64,000 nt of DNA from positions 87,702,294-87,766,293 of the forward strand of contig NC_069662.1 in assembly GCF_027244095.1 (NCBI RefSeq). Direction: 5' to 3'. The notes under the pieces were generated by a model. That model saw nothing but the letters and a program-made list of their open reading frames with translations. It did not search any database and was not told the origin of the DNA. This DNA comes from Hemicordylus capensis (lineage: Eukaryota > Chordata > Lepidosauria > Squamata > Cordylidae). Shown here piece by piece: positions 46,136 to 56,935 of the stretch (positions are counted from its first letter, which is position 1; every line of letters starts with the position of its first letter). The position numbers and the translations under genes were made by a program.

Positions 46136-46399
46136 CATGAACCAAAGTGAGGACCCCTGTCCACTCTGGATGAGACCTCTTCTGAGGAGCAGCATTGGGT
46201 ACAGAACCTGGACGTACTTCAGACCTCAGACGATCCAGGACCCCCAAGATCATCTCATGCCCCAAGGCCAGACGACTCACCATTACCACCAGATACAGTG
46301 GGATGCCACCACCCCAAATACCATCATCTGGAGGACTCACCATTACCAGTAGACTTGGATTCTGAGGGGTCAGCAAGGTAAACAGCATTGCCACAGCCT

Positions 46400-48345
46400 C
46401 GACAAATCCTGAGTCTAAAGTACCTTGCTAAGGTTAATTAGCAAGATTCTAATTCTCTAAGAAAAGGTGAGTCATATTTCGCATATGCATTGAAATGAGC
46501 GTTAACAAAGGCATAGGGATTTTTGAAATTAGTGAGACGCCCCTCGACTCTTCCCCGGGGCAGCATCTAACATTGTTCCTTCTCAAGAAGCTGGCCTTGT
46601 GCTCTTCCATTTCGACCTCACTTTTGAAAAGATCCATTGTTCAAGATATGCATGCAGATGTAGAAAGTTTGGGATTATTTTTTGGAAAGAGAAGTAGAAG
46701 ACTTGGAGAACTTAAAAGCCCTGAGGGTCCCCCGTTGGGCTCTCCCTGTCTCCCCATGGGCTGGTTCGGGACAGTTTGGGGCAGATTCAGCCCTGTTTGT
46801 GCTCTTGGCCCTGTAGTGCATTCAGCTAATGTAAGTGGCCGGATTGTTCATGCAACATTTGGTATCTGTAGGTCATTGGGAAGTATATTCAGAATTTCTT
46901 CTCCAAAAAAGAGAGTAAATTTCCCCCAAGCCTATTCTGGTGTAAAATGTAGTGCATTCCACTAATTTCAGTGGCAGGGTTGTGTATGCAAAATTTGATA
47001 TCTGTCAGGAGCATGGCTTTATTTCACAGAAACAAATTCTTCAAAATACATCACAGATATATGTTCTTTAGGTGTAGATACTGGAGCCTAAGAAGCAGGA
47101 ATAACACCATCACTGAATGGAATTAACAGGAAGGACAGAAGAAATTAGTAACTATGGAAGCAGATTGGCAGCCTTTCTTTGTCTTTCCAGAAGAGGTAAG
47201 AAAAGCAATATATTTATACGAGAGAAACCTTGAGTATTGCACAGATGAAAAACTGGAAGCAGAGTTCTGCCAGAAAGAGACTGTACTTAAGCACTTTCCC
47301 CCGTTTGAGGAGGAGAGCTTTCCATTCCACTTTTCCCTTTCAGAAAAATATTCCCATTTCCATTTCCCTTTCCCCTTCCCCAAAATAATGAGGGACTTCA
47401 AACAGCAAAGTTTTGACAAACTCTCAACCTCCTATGTTGCACAGCCTTTGGTGAAATTAATAGCTTTCAATCTTTTTCCAGTTTCTTCTAGATCTCCTAG
47501 AAAGGCTTCTGATTGTGAATGGCAGGTTGGGGGGGGGGGAATTCCTGTTCCTTTTTGGCCAAAAAGATTGTTTTATGTTTGCTTTTCAAGGACAGGAAGG
47601 GATGCTCTTGGACAGCCACAGGCTAGTCTTTCCTCTCTAGATCTGCTCAGCATCCTGAATACTTCCCCAGAGAAGAGAATGAAGAATGAAGGACAGCTGG
47701 GTTGCCTGGAAAACTGAGCGTCATCTGTGGAGCTTTGTTTCCATAGCAGCTCTGATTCAAGTGGGAAAGTCTTGAAACTGTCTTATGGACTGTGACAGAG
47801 GAAATACAACCTCCATTTTGTGTCGGGACATTCCTGTGCATATCGGAAAGACTTCAGCACTTTTTGTGCATCACAGAAGATAGGCTTCAGGATCCAGACT
47901 AGGAGCTAAGGTCAAAGGATTCATCTCTTGGGTTGGTTATCTAAAAAATGTCGATCCATTTAACGTGGGATGTAAACAGTGAATTGGTTTCTATACATGT
48001 TTGTCTTTGCTTGTTGAATGTGTACCATTTACATTTGTCTTGGTAGCCTGTTTTGCAACATTTAAGTATGTTGTGTATATATATATATCCTTTCAATGTT
48101 CTGAGGAGAAAATAACACACTTGGCAGACTGAAATTGTGGCAACTTGTGAATAAACCATCCTCTGGTTAAATTCATAGTCCCGCCTTAGTACATTTTCTG
48201 TTTCTTAGAAACTGTACATGAAGCAAGAGATACAGGATAATGACCTCGTTAGGCCCATCCGTTTGTCATTTTCAACACATACAACAAGTGTAAAGTGTTG
48301 ACCGCTGCTTAATGAGCAAAGAGGCAACTTTTTAAAGTGGTGGTT
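46400..48345. other. Mostly unassigned sequence upstream of YAE1
   Basis: No recognised repeat. Two unexplained + strand frames occur at 46495-46965 (156 codons) and 47154-47717 (187 codons). Neither has a motif I recognise. Confidence 0.4.
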
Positions 48346-48548
48346 TTCTTTATTTGAGAGGGGGAGAGCAACTGGCCCTATCCATCCCCAGCACAGTACC
48401 ACTCCCATGATTCTTGCTAATATCTACCTTATATTTTCTTTTTAGATTGTGAGCCTTTTGGAGCCATCTTATCTTATTTATTTATTATTTCTCTATGTAA
48501 ACCGCTTTGGAAACTTTTGTTGAAAAGTGGCATATAAATATTTGTAGT
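48346..48548 (+). mobile_element. LINE-tail repeat
   Basis: AACTGGCCCTATCCATCCCC, TTAGATTGTGAGCCTTTTGG and AAGTGGCATATAAATATTTG match the tail at 39105-39345 and 30713-30905. Confidence 0.7.
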
Positions 48549-48915
48549 AGGACGCAGGCACAGTCATTCATGTGTTATGTTTTACGCAGGTCCAGAAGTA
48601 CACTATATATCTATACCAGGGTTTCCTAACCTTGGGCCCCCAGATGTTGTTGGACTACAACTCTCAGAATCCCCAGACATGGCTTTTGTGGCTGGGGATT
48701 CTGGGAGTTGTAGTCCAACAACATCTGAGGGCCCAAGGTTAAGAAACTCTGATCTATACCATGCATTTGAAGGGCCTGCATCCATATTTGCAGCATATAA
48801 ATATTTGTTGTTGTTGTAGTAAAACGACGCAGGCACAGTCATTCTCATGTTAGCTTTTACATAGGTCCAGAAGTACACTACATATCCATACCATGCATTT
48901 GAAGGGCCTGCATCC
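48549..48915 (+). repeat. Two-unit tandem duplication, one unit split by a MITE
   Basis: GACGCAGGCACAGTCATTC starts both units (about 48550 and 48828) and ATGCATTTGAAGGGCCTGC occurs in both (48760 and 48893). Unit 1 contains the MITE at 48617-48751 and unit 2 does not. Confidence 0.9.
48617..48751. mobile_element. Palindromic hAT-like MITE, intact duplication
   Basis: Ends CAGGGTTTCCTAACCTTGG and, inverted, CAGAGTTTCTTAACCTTGG. The duplication ATCTATAC is exact at 48609-48616 and 48752-48759. The arms carry the AGATGTTGTTGGACTACAAC body of this abundant family. Confidence 0.95.
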
Positions 48916-49104
48916 ACACTTAAAATGAATCCAAGTATAGCCATTCACACAAACACATGGATGAGTGTACAGGTATCTTTATACACCATAATGTCTGAAT
49001 CATGCTATTCGGATGATTGAAAACTGGGGGAAACAAGGTAGGAGGCACCAGCAGTGATCATCAGCTAGTCTCCCATTGAGTCTGGTGGCATCTGCTTGCT
49101 TGCT

Positions 49105-49262
49105 TGCATGCAGAAGGTTCCAAGTTCCCTCCTGGCATCGCCAAGATTGGGCTGAGGGAGACTCCTGCCTGCAACTGTGGAGAAGCTGCTGCCAGTCTGT
49201 GTAGACAATATTGAACTAGACAGACCAATGGTCTGACTTGATATAAGGCAGCTACCTGTTTT
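49105..49262 (+). mobile_element. 5S-rRNA-derived SINE, 3' half
   Basis: Begins within the body (TGCAGAAGGTTCCAAGTTCC) and runs to AAGGCAGCTACCTGTTTTTC. The 5S-like head is missing. Confidence 0.8.
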
Positions 49263-49479
49263 TCTGTCCTTCCAGTGAACTGGGTACAGCCTGCCTCATT
49301 CAGCAGTTTATTTTTCCTAACTTAAATTAAATACCCCCAACTTTTCTACACTGTGGAGGGGCAGGAAGTCATAGACAGTACAGGTATTCATTTTTCTCCC
49401 AACATGGCTAACACTTGAGCTTTCTGGGGTATGTGTGGGCATGTAAATTAGGGATATGTAAATTAGTGGAGGCCAATAG

Positions 49480-49745
49480 AATCAGAGCCACCTAATGGTG
49501 CAGCAGGGAAGTAACTTGCTTAGCGAGCAAGAGGTTGCTGGTTCGAATCTCCGGTGATATGTTTCCCTGACTATGGGAAACACCTATATCAGGCAGCAGC
49601 GATATAGGAAGATGCTGAAAGGCATCATCTCATACTGTGAGGGAGATGGCAATGGTAAACCCCTCCCGTATTCTACCAAAGATAACCAGAGGGCTCTGTG
49701 GTCGCCAGGAGTTGACACTGACTTGACGGCACAACTTTACTTTTA
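49480..49745 (+). mobile_element. tRNA-derived SINE with Bov-B-like tail (Sauria type)
   Basis: The head contains an A-box-like TAATGGTGCAGCAGG and a good B-box GGTTCGAATCTCC. The body has ACACCTATATCAGGCAGCAG. The tail TCGCCAGGAGTTGACACTGA and CTTGACGGCACAACTTTAC resembles Bov-B 3' ends. The most complete copy in the window. Confidence 0.9.
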
Positions 49746-50199
49746 CACCTCAGAAGACTGGAGTAAAATTCAAAATGGTCTTACGAAATGGAAAACTGAG
49801 CTGAAACATACAATTCAGAGACAAATGCAAAGTTCTACACATAGGTTGGGGGTGGGGAAAATCAAATACATAGGTATGGAATGGGGAATACCTGGCTTAG
49901 TAGAATGCTCCCCTACTTTTGCTGTTCTTCTGCATGAGCCCCCGAACCCCCCGCAGCCCAATTCTTTGTCCCCCTGCAGTTGCAGTATTTTTAAACCAGC
50001 CCTGCTGTAGATATTTTTCAAAATCTTAATCAAACTATAGGCACACAGTTGGACAGTAAATGAGCCTGCTAGAAGGCACACAAGTAAAGATAGTTTCCTA
50101 TTAAACAAGAAGCATGTCAATCAGTTACATCAGTTAGGAGAATGTTAAAGGGATGCACACAGATGGACTCATGAAACCTGAAAAATATCCCTCTTGGAA

Positions 50200-50620
50200 A
50201 CTTTCCAGTGACTTAAAATATCAAAAGGCAGCAAGAAATAAGTCTTAGAGCATCTTTCTTGTACTACATGATTTGTATCTAACATAGGGAATGGGAAGGA
50301 CTTCGCGAGAATTGCTCTGCAAACAGAAATGAAGTACGTGTATGTGTCAAAGAACTGTGAACAGTAAATTGACGGCTTCCAAGGCAATACAAACACGAAA
50401 TACAGACTCAATGTGTGCAACTGCAACTCAAAGAAATCTGCCCAATAAGCTGGGCCCTTTCAAAGGAAACGCAAGGACAAATGCAGAATGAATATGTGCT
50501 ATTCAAAGAAATCTGCTCAGTAAATTAGCCCCTTCAAAGTAAATGCAAATGCAAGCATTAAACAAAACAGAGAATAAATATCTGCAACTCAAAAAGAAAT
50601 TTCACGAAAGTAAATTGATT
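50200..50620 (-). repeat. 74-bp tandem array beside the YAE1 promoter
   Basis: On the - strand, units beginning near AAGGGGCTAATTTACTGAGC and AAAGGGCCCAGCTTATTGGG are 74 bases apart (anchors 50530 and 50456), with more diverged units further left. It is the same repeat as 11094-11895 in opposite orientation. Confidence 0.85.
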
Positions 50621-50639
50621 GACCTCTTATGCCTGCTCC

Positions 50640-51085
50640 GTGCTGGCGGGCAAACTCCCTTCAGCCCTTCTCAGCTCCACCCACTCCCTGAGTCCCACGT
50701 CATTGGCTGAGGGGTTGCAGGCTGAAACTGACTGACAGGCTCTTCTCCAGGCACGTCCCTCGGCTGATCTGTCAGTCAGCCTCAGCCTGCGACTCCTCAG
50801 CCAATGACAAGCAGAGGAGAAGGCTGGTTTGCCTCGCCTCTTCGACTTCCTTCCTTTCAAGCGTGGCGATTGTGACGCTGAGCGCCGGCTGCGCCCCGCG
50901 GCCCCAGGGTCGATAGGGGCTATCGGGGACTCTGACATTTGCTTCGTGGAGGGGCGCCCTACTTGCAGATGTTGCCTTCGGTCGCGGTCCCTTCCCTGCA
51001 GCTCTACGTCTGGTTGCGCAGGCGTCTTACCTCTTGGATTTGAACGGCTCCTGCCAGTCGTCCGCATTGTTGAGAGCATCGGAAG
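50640..51085 (+). promoter_or_regulatory. YAE1: YAE1 CpG-rich promoter and 5' UTR
   Basis: CpG density rises sharply from about 50830 to 51110. An imperfect palindrome (50699-50738 against 50769-50807) carries facing CCAAT boxes at CATTGG and CCAATG, the spacing expected of NF-Y-type promoters. No TATA box is evident on the + strand side. The leader TTCGACTTCCTTCC is shared with the candidate - strand exon at 10.8 kb. The transcription start is not determined. Confidence 0.7.
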
Positions 51086-51202
51086 ATGTCGTGGGTAGGG
51101 TTTGCGCTTAATCGCCCCGACGAAGATGTGTTCGATGAAGACGCGGATGAACTGGACCTCGCCCAGAACGAATGGAAGAGCACCATGAAGAAACGAGTCA
51201 AG
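51086..51202 (+). CDS. YAE1: YAE1 coding exon 1
   Basis: 39 codons, ending KKRVK at a phase-0 donor AAG|GTAGTT. The frame stays open well into intron 1, to about 51580, which is chance. Intron 1 (51203-52644) contains a full SINE at 51957. Confidence 0.93.
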
Positions 51203-53947
51203 GTAGTTGTGCATGTCAGGCTTGTAATGTCTGAGCGCTTTCTTTTAATGTTTGGGGAGGGGCGGCTGATGAAGGCTTCAACCAAAGGTTGCTACCTCCG
51301 GGGCCCCACTGGCATCAACGATGGACCTGCTGCTGCTGCTGTGCAGCAGCCCCTGGGATGCTTGGATCCCCACTGGGTGGATGCCCCCTGCCCCCGCTCT
51401 GTGCTGTACACAGCGTTAAAGGGCCAATGGCACAAGATGGCTGCTGCTCACTTACCCACCAAAAATGCCCCAGTGAGCTACACATCCCCCAAAGAGAGGA
51501 TGAAAACCGAGCTTATGGCTGCTCCCGCACTCATGCATCTGCAAGTAAGCAGAGAGAGAGAGAGAGGAGCATGCGCATGAGAATGAGTGGAAAGAGCAGT
51601 GGCAATTGCTCCACGCAGCCATAACCTTTCAGTGGTGCCTCCTTGCAGGAGAGGATACGGCCTCCACATGACTGCCTGCCCTCTCTGAGGTCGGAGCAGC
51701 CTCCTTTTGCTTGCCCAGGCTGTCCCTTTGGGGCCCCGCTACTGTGCTGCTCCCCAGAGGAGCAAGAGGCGGCTGCTCCTAGCAAGAGTGGCGACTATTT
51801 TGTTTTTTGGATAACCTGGCAGGGAGAATTAGGTAGTGGGGGGTGGGGGTGGCTGCTGCTTCCATTAATGGGCCCTCATCATCTCTTTTTTGGTGACATG
51901 GCAGGAACGGTTGGGCCCAGTGGGATTAGCCCAGAGTGAACAAGGGTGAAGGAGATAGGAACATAGGAAGCTGCCATATACTGAGTCAGACCATAAGTAG
52001 ATCTTGCTCAGTATTGTCTACACAGACTGACAGGGGCTTCCTCAAGGTTGCAGGCAGGAATCTCTCTCAGCCCTATCTTAGAGATGCCAGGGAGGGAACT
52101 TGGAGCCTAGATGCTCTTCCCAGAGCGGCTCCATCCCCTGAGGGGAGTATCTTACAGCGCTTACACTTCTAGTCTCCCTTTCGTATGCAACCAGGGTGGA
52201 TCCTGCTTAGCTTAAGGGGACAAGTCATGCTTGCTACCACAAGACCAGCTTTCTTCCCTGTGGGTTCCTATTATGGATGTGGGTTATTATTACAGGAGTG
52301 GCCACTAGATCTGCTTGCTCACCCTCTCTCTGGGCGGTACAGTAGGGAGAATTGGACTTGCTGGGCTCAATCTCTGCTGCTGCAATATTCAGAGGGTGGA
52401 TGAAGGTAAAGCAAGATGAGGCTGCTGCTTGTGCAAGGAGCAGCCACCTCTGTCCGCTTGCATCACTGTTCTCCTTCACAGAGGTGAGAATTAAGTTCAG
52501 TGAGCTTAGTCCTTCTGCCACACCATGAGGGCAAATCAACAGACAGAACTAGCAGCTTGCACTTTCTAATGAATATTGTCCTCTTGTCTCGTTTGTCACC
52601 TTGTTCTTCAAGTATTCTTTGTGTGTCTGTCACTCTTCTTTAAGGAAGGCTATAGGGAGGGAGTTGAAGCTGGGAAAAAGCTGACACTTCAACAAGGTTT
52701 TAATAAGGGGTATGAAGAAGCAGCAAAGCGGATGTTCTCCTGTGGCCAGCTGAAGGGGCTGTGAGGTATGTTGTGAAGTAGTGTCTTTAAAGTGGCAATC
52801 CAGTTGCACAAGTTCTTGAATTAAAGTCAGGCCTCCACACAGTAATACATCTGTGGCTGCTAATGGCATTTGCTAAATAGAAGACCCACTTAAATCATGA
52901 ATGTGTTGCCTTTTTTCCATTATAGTCCCATGTTCAACTCATTTTCACACCTTGCTGAGCTTGAATTGCTAGATGACAAAGATGGTAACAGCAATTGGTC
53001 TAGTTAGCAGAAGATGGAAGCTGCTTTTGAACTTTCTATATCCTGAAAAACACAGCCAGCTTCTCCCTCTCTGGTCTTAAGCCTGGATGCAACATTCTCC
53101 CAGGAACACAACCCTTGGTGCCTGTATGGATTGCAGTGTACTAAGAAAGTTCCCCATAGAGCAAAGCCACTTAAATCTTGAGCTGTTAGAAGATACTATT
53201 TTTGCCTTTTATAAGCATCACCATTGGCACCAGGAACTTGATTTTTCCATGAAAATATAATCTCTGTCTGGAAGATGTTTGCTAGAAGGATGCAGCTTCT
53301 GTATTAAACGGGTGCATTTGTAACTGGGGCTACTGTGATGTCTGGCCTCTTTATCTGGTGCTTCCCATTGGAATACCAAGCTGTTCCCTGTTTACATTCT
53401 ACTCTAGCACTTTATTTGTATATGAAAATAACTGAGGGTGGTGGCTTTTAAAAAGTCCTGTCTTATTCATGCATGTAATCTCCACATCTGTATTTTAACT
53501 TCTTGTAGTGCTCTCTTGTCTTGGTGTCATCACAAAGGATGTGATTCTGCACCGCTGAGCGAGATGACTGACCTGCTGAATGAAGTAGGCAAATATGAAG
53601 AGAGTGTGCTTAAGGATCTTAGCTATACACATTCACAACCTCATGTTGGAGATTTACTGGATACTATTGAGGACGTGGACCTTGGTCCTGTACTTTCACC
53701 GGAAAAACAGTGCAGTAGAACTACAGGTGAAACAGCCTGTGAAAATGGCACAGAGCCTAATGGAAACTGTTGCAGAAATGATAATGGGACAAATTGCTTC
53801 CAAGGAGAATGCTGTAGAAGGACAAACGAACACAGAGTTTCTGAAAGGCCAACCCTTACTCAGTTAAAAGACAAAGCCATCAGTTTAGTGCAACAGTTAG
53901 GATTGTCCCCAGACACAACAGAACATATCCAGCTGTTGCAAGGTTAA
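51086..53947 (+). CDS. YAE1: YAE1, maturation adaptor of ABCE1 (three exons)
   Basis: Joined exons 51086-51202, 52645-52760 and 53509-53947 give 223 residues; human YAE1, recalled, has 226. YAE1 pairs with LTO1 and bridges the cytosolic iron-sulfur targeting complex to ABCE1, which needs Fe-S clusters for ribosome recycling. Visible features are an acidic N-terminal stretch (VFDEDADELDLAQNEW, residues 15-30), a deca-GX3 motif with glycines at 41, 45, 49, 57 and 61, the conserved LALLSWCH block after the second splice, and a Cys-rich part (GECCRRT) before the C-terminal LVQQLGLS segment. The start is the first ATG after the CpG island and matches human MSWV. All splice sites obey GT-AG and keep frame, and nothing suggests decay. 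It lies between the two copies of the segmental duplication. Confidence 0.95.
51957..52255 (-). mobile_element. 5S-rRNA-derived SINE in YAE1 intron 1
   Basis: TAGGAACATAGGAAGCTGCC to CACAAGACCAGCTTTC, near full length and antisense to YAE1. The rest of the intron shows only purine-rich runs such as (GA)n near 51551-51575. Confidence 0.92.
52645..52760 (+). CDS. YAE1: YAE1 coding exon 2 (deca-GX3 motif)
   Basis: Acceptor TTCTTTAAG ends at 52644. The exon reads EGYREGVEAGKKLTLQQGF and onward to LKG plus two bases of a split Leu codon. The donor GTGAGG at 52761 is chosen because the next GT (52766) would include an in-frame TGA. Confidence 0.92.
53509..53947 (+). CDS. YAE1: YAE1 coding exon 3
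   Basis: Acceptor TTCTTGTAG ends at 53508. The first base completes the split Leu codon, followed by ALLSWCHHK. The exon ends QLLQG and TAA. Relative to human the junction is two residues shorter (KGLALLSW against RGTLSALLSW, recalled). Confidence 0.93.
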
Positions 53948-54054
53948 TTCATTGTATGAAATGAGATTTATGGATCTTTTTCTGCTGGAAATACAGCGAC
54001 ATCAACAGATTGAACTTGCTGCTGAAATTGAGAACTTGCATTCAAATATTCTTG

Positions 54055-54060
54055 AATAAA
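54055..54060 (+). terminator. YAE1: YAE1 poly(A) signal AATAAA
   Basis: Canonical hexamer 107 bases after the stop codon, followed by a GT-rich stretch (CTGTGTGTG) of the kind found downstream of cleavage sites. Confidence 0.8.
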
Positions 54061-54217
54061 GCAACCTCTGTGTGTGAAGTCAATTCTGTCATATGGCTTT
54101 TAGTTTTAGTCTACCTTCATCCATTGATTAACTTCAGATTGTTGTAGAGAACACAGTGTAAGCTTTAAAAAAAATTAAGTTGTAACTTTACTAGAAAAAA
54201 TGCTATGTCCTAACACC

Positions 54218-54500
54218 CTGGGTGTTTTCCACACAGGTTTTTTAGCTTACATCTCCTCTGGAATGGAGGAGATGTGTGTTCACATATCAGCCAGATTTAC
54301 CCCAAAGTACTTGCGAGCCATTGGGGAGCACTTCACACATGATTTGGGTTTTTCATTGCATTAACATGCAATGAAAAACCCAAATCATGTGTGAAGTGCT
54401 CCCCAATTGTAGTGTAGCCTGATTTATATTCAGGCTAAAAAATTCCACTTTGAACTCATAGTAAACTCATGGTAAAGCCTGCTGTGTGAAAAATGCCCTG
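54218..54500. mobile_element. MITE with internal perfect hairpin
   Basis: Ends CTGGGTGTTTTCCACAC and, inverted, CAGGGCATTTTTCACAC. Flanking 8-mers do not match, so the target duplication is lost or the ends are slightly off. It lies just after the YAE1 poly(A) site. Confidence 0.65.
54320..54407. repeat. Perfect inverted repeat, 42-bp arms, 4-base loop
   Basis: 54320-54361 and 54366-54407 are exact reverse complements around TAAC. In RNA this would fold into an uninterrupted 42-bp stem. Confidence 0.97.
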
Positions 54501-54673
54501 GTGATACTGAATCATTTTTTAGAAAGGTGGATAGATTCTGAACTGTATAGGATAAATATAAATATCCTATGCACAATATGGTTTGAAGAGCAGTTTTACA
54601 GTTCTACCCTAAAAGAGCCTGAATGAGTCAAACTGAGCTGTATATACTCTGGAACCTAAACACTGGCTTCCTT

Positions 54674-54927
54674 CAGAGGCGTAACTAGGGAAAACGGCAC
54701 CCAGGGCAAACACTGAAATTGCGCCCCCCCCCCCAAGCGCCCAGAGCCTTTGGATGGATAGGGCGGTAGTGTTTTATAGTAATAAAATAGTAGTAGTATA
54801 AAATAAAATAGTAGTAATAATAATGTAATAAAAATAATAATAAATACCACAAATGTGTGTCCTCCGAGGCGAGGGGATGGCTGTGGGCGGCGGGGGAGCA
54901 AGCGGAGTCCGGACTCATCCCCAGGGA
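54674..54927. mobile_element. hAT-like MITE cut by the duplication breakpoint
   Basis: Begins CAGAGGCGTAACTAGGG, the same terminus family as 31637-31804 and 40927-41116. It contains a C-run and (AAT)n-type simple sequence at about 54776-54845. No right terminus is found before 54928, where copy B of the segmental duplication begins. Confidence 0.6.
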
Positions 54928-56640
54928 CTTGATCAGGGACCAAGAGGATGGTGCCCTCTAACTAAAATCTTTTTGGCCTTGTGGGGCAAGACTGTAAAAT
55001 CCTTCATGGCCTATGAGACACAGCTTCCCCAACTGACACAGATCTTTGTGTACCTGGGGCTTGCAAGGTGGATGGCAGAGCAGACTCAGGTTGCTCGGTG
55101 AGGGAAACACCTTGGCTGCCACCCTCTGAGTCTCAGACTTGCTCTGATGGCCAGGCGATTCTTGGTCGGGTTGTTGTTGCCCTTGGCTTTTCCTGCTGTT
55201 TTTGGAGCCTTGCGGAAGAATCGAGCTCCTGCAAGGTGTTCAGTGGAGGCACTCCTTGCGGATGCTACTGCCCACGCCTCGTTGGAAGGCAGAGGCTGCC
55301 ACAGAGTCCTCTGAGAGAGACCTCTCCACACTGGCGGTCTGCATGGCCGTAATGGAGGTGGCCCACGAATGATCAGGTTGAGACAAAAACAGCTGGGGTC
55401 CACCGTCTCCCTTTCCCCCTGACTCATGGCTGGGCTGAACAATGGGATGCAATCAGAGGTGCACCTAGGTAATTTTGGAGCCTGGGCCTAAAGGCCTTTG
55501 GAGGCCCACCTCCCCTGCAAATTAAACATCATCATGCTCGGCTGGATGACCACAACACCTGAGGATATTCTAAAGAGGATTTGAGGGGGGCCCAAGGGCT
55601 GTGGAGGCCATGGACTTCAGCCCGGAAGACCAGGGGTAAGAGCGCCTCTGCCCACTCCTTTAAGGGTTGGAAACCTAAGAACTTGGGGACCATAAAGCAG
55701 CATATGAGTGCCCATATATGGTTTTTAAAAGGTGCAGTTCTCAGGGCCTGTGGCGGGAGGTTTTTTCTCAAGAAGAGCCTGACTGGGTTAAGTCTGATTG
55801 GTAGTTAATGTATAGGCCTATTTCAGACATGAGAGGTTTCTCCCTGACTGTTGTTTAAATGGGGTTGTTAGCTAATAATTATTTTAGATTCAGAGGCTGA
55901 AGCCTTTCCTCAGGAGGAGCCAGAGGGCAGCCTGTGTTAGGCTTATCAACAGGCCTTATATATTAACTATTTCAGGACTGGACAGCAAACATTGGATCTC
56001 AAGACCATCCTGAAGGGATCCAAAACATGCAGGAGAACTGTGAGAATTGTGGGATCCTTATCCTTAGTTTTAGATGCTGGCTGGTATTCAGATTAAGCTG
56101 CTAAACAAGACTACAATACTCAGGGAATATTCTAAACTAGCTGACCCAGGCGCAGAGCATCTGCGCCCCTAGGTCTCTCTTCCTCTCCCTCCATTTCAGG
56201 GCTCAGTCAGTTCTCCTCCCATCCCTTCAGTCAGTCTCCCTCTCCACCCTTTCTGCCGGCAGCTCTCATCCTCCTCACGAGGAGCTCCCAGCAGCTGCTC
56301 CCAAACTCTTGTGAGAGCTACCACACACTCGATTAGCCATGGGTACACCTTAGAGAATTATATAGGTAGATAGATGACTACCGAATTTCAATAGGACTTC
56401 CTCTAGTAAATTTAGTCAGGCTGTCAGCTACCGAGTCTAAAGTGGTTGCTGTCAGTCAGGTGGATTAACTAGTTATTAATTAATGCCCATCTTAACTTCC
56501 TGCCATATAAGCTGTAAAGATGTTGTACAGCCTCCTATATTACACTGGCTTTATAAGTGAGGCAGCCACACTTTGCCTTGGTCTTTCAGCTGGACACTGG
56601 GCTGGAGAAGGATGCATCCAGGCAGACGCTTCCTAGAAAA

Positions 56641-56935
56641 AGGAACATAGGAAGCTGCCGTATACTGAGTCAGATGATTGGTCCATCTATCTCAATATTA
56701 TCTTCACAGACTGGCAGTGGCTTCTCCAAGGTTGCAGACAGGAATCTCTCTCAGCTCTATCTTGGAGAAGCTAGGGAGGGAACTTGAAACCTTTTGCTCT
56801 TCCCAGAGCAGCTCCATACCCTAAAGAGAATATCTTACAGTGCTTCACACTTCTAATCTCCCTTTCATATGCAACCAGGGCAGACCCTGATTTGCTAAGG
56901 GGACAAGTCATGCTTGCTACCACAAGACCAGCTCC
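56641..56935 (-). mobile_element. 5S-rRNA-derived SINE (copy B)
   Basis: Counterpart of 37264-37556 with a few substitutions. Confidence 0.92.

Noticed and set aside
49480-49560. A tRNA gene
   Set aside because: The A- and B-box-like motifs are there, but no cloverleaf is complete, and the sequence continues into a SINE body found elsewhere in the window.
50829-51098. 89-codon + strand frame overlapping the YAE1 start
   Set aside because: It lies in the CpG-rich 5' UTR in a different frame from YAE1 and shows no known domain.
51086-51580. A 164-codon single-exon reading of YAE1
   Set aside because: Similarity to YAE1 stops exactly at residue 39 at a GT donor, and the next part of the protein is found at 52645.
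52921-53010. Open stretch after TTCCATTATAG in YAE1 intron 2 as an extra exon
   Set aside because: Including it would disrupt the match to YAE1 at the LALLSWCH block. The exon 2 to exon 3 junction is already in frame without it.
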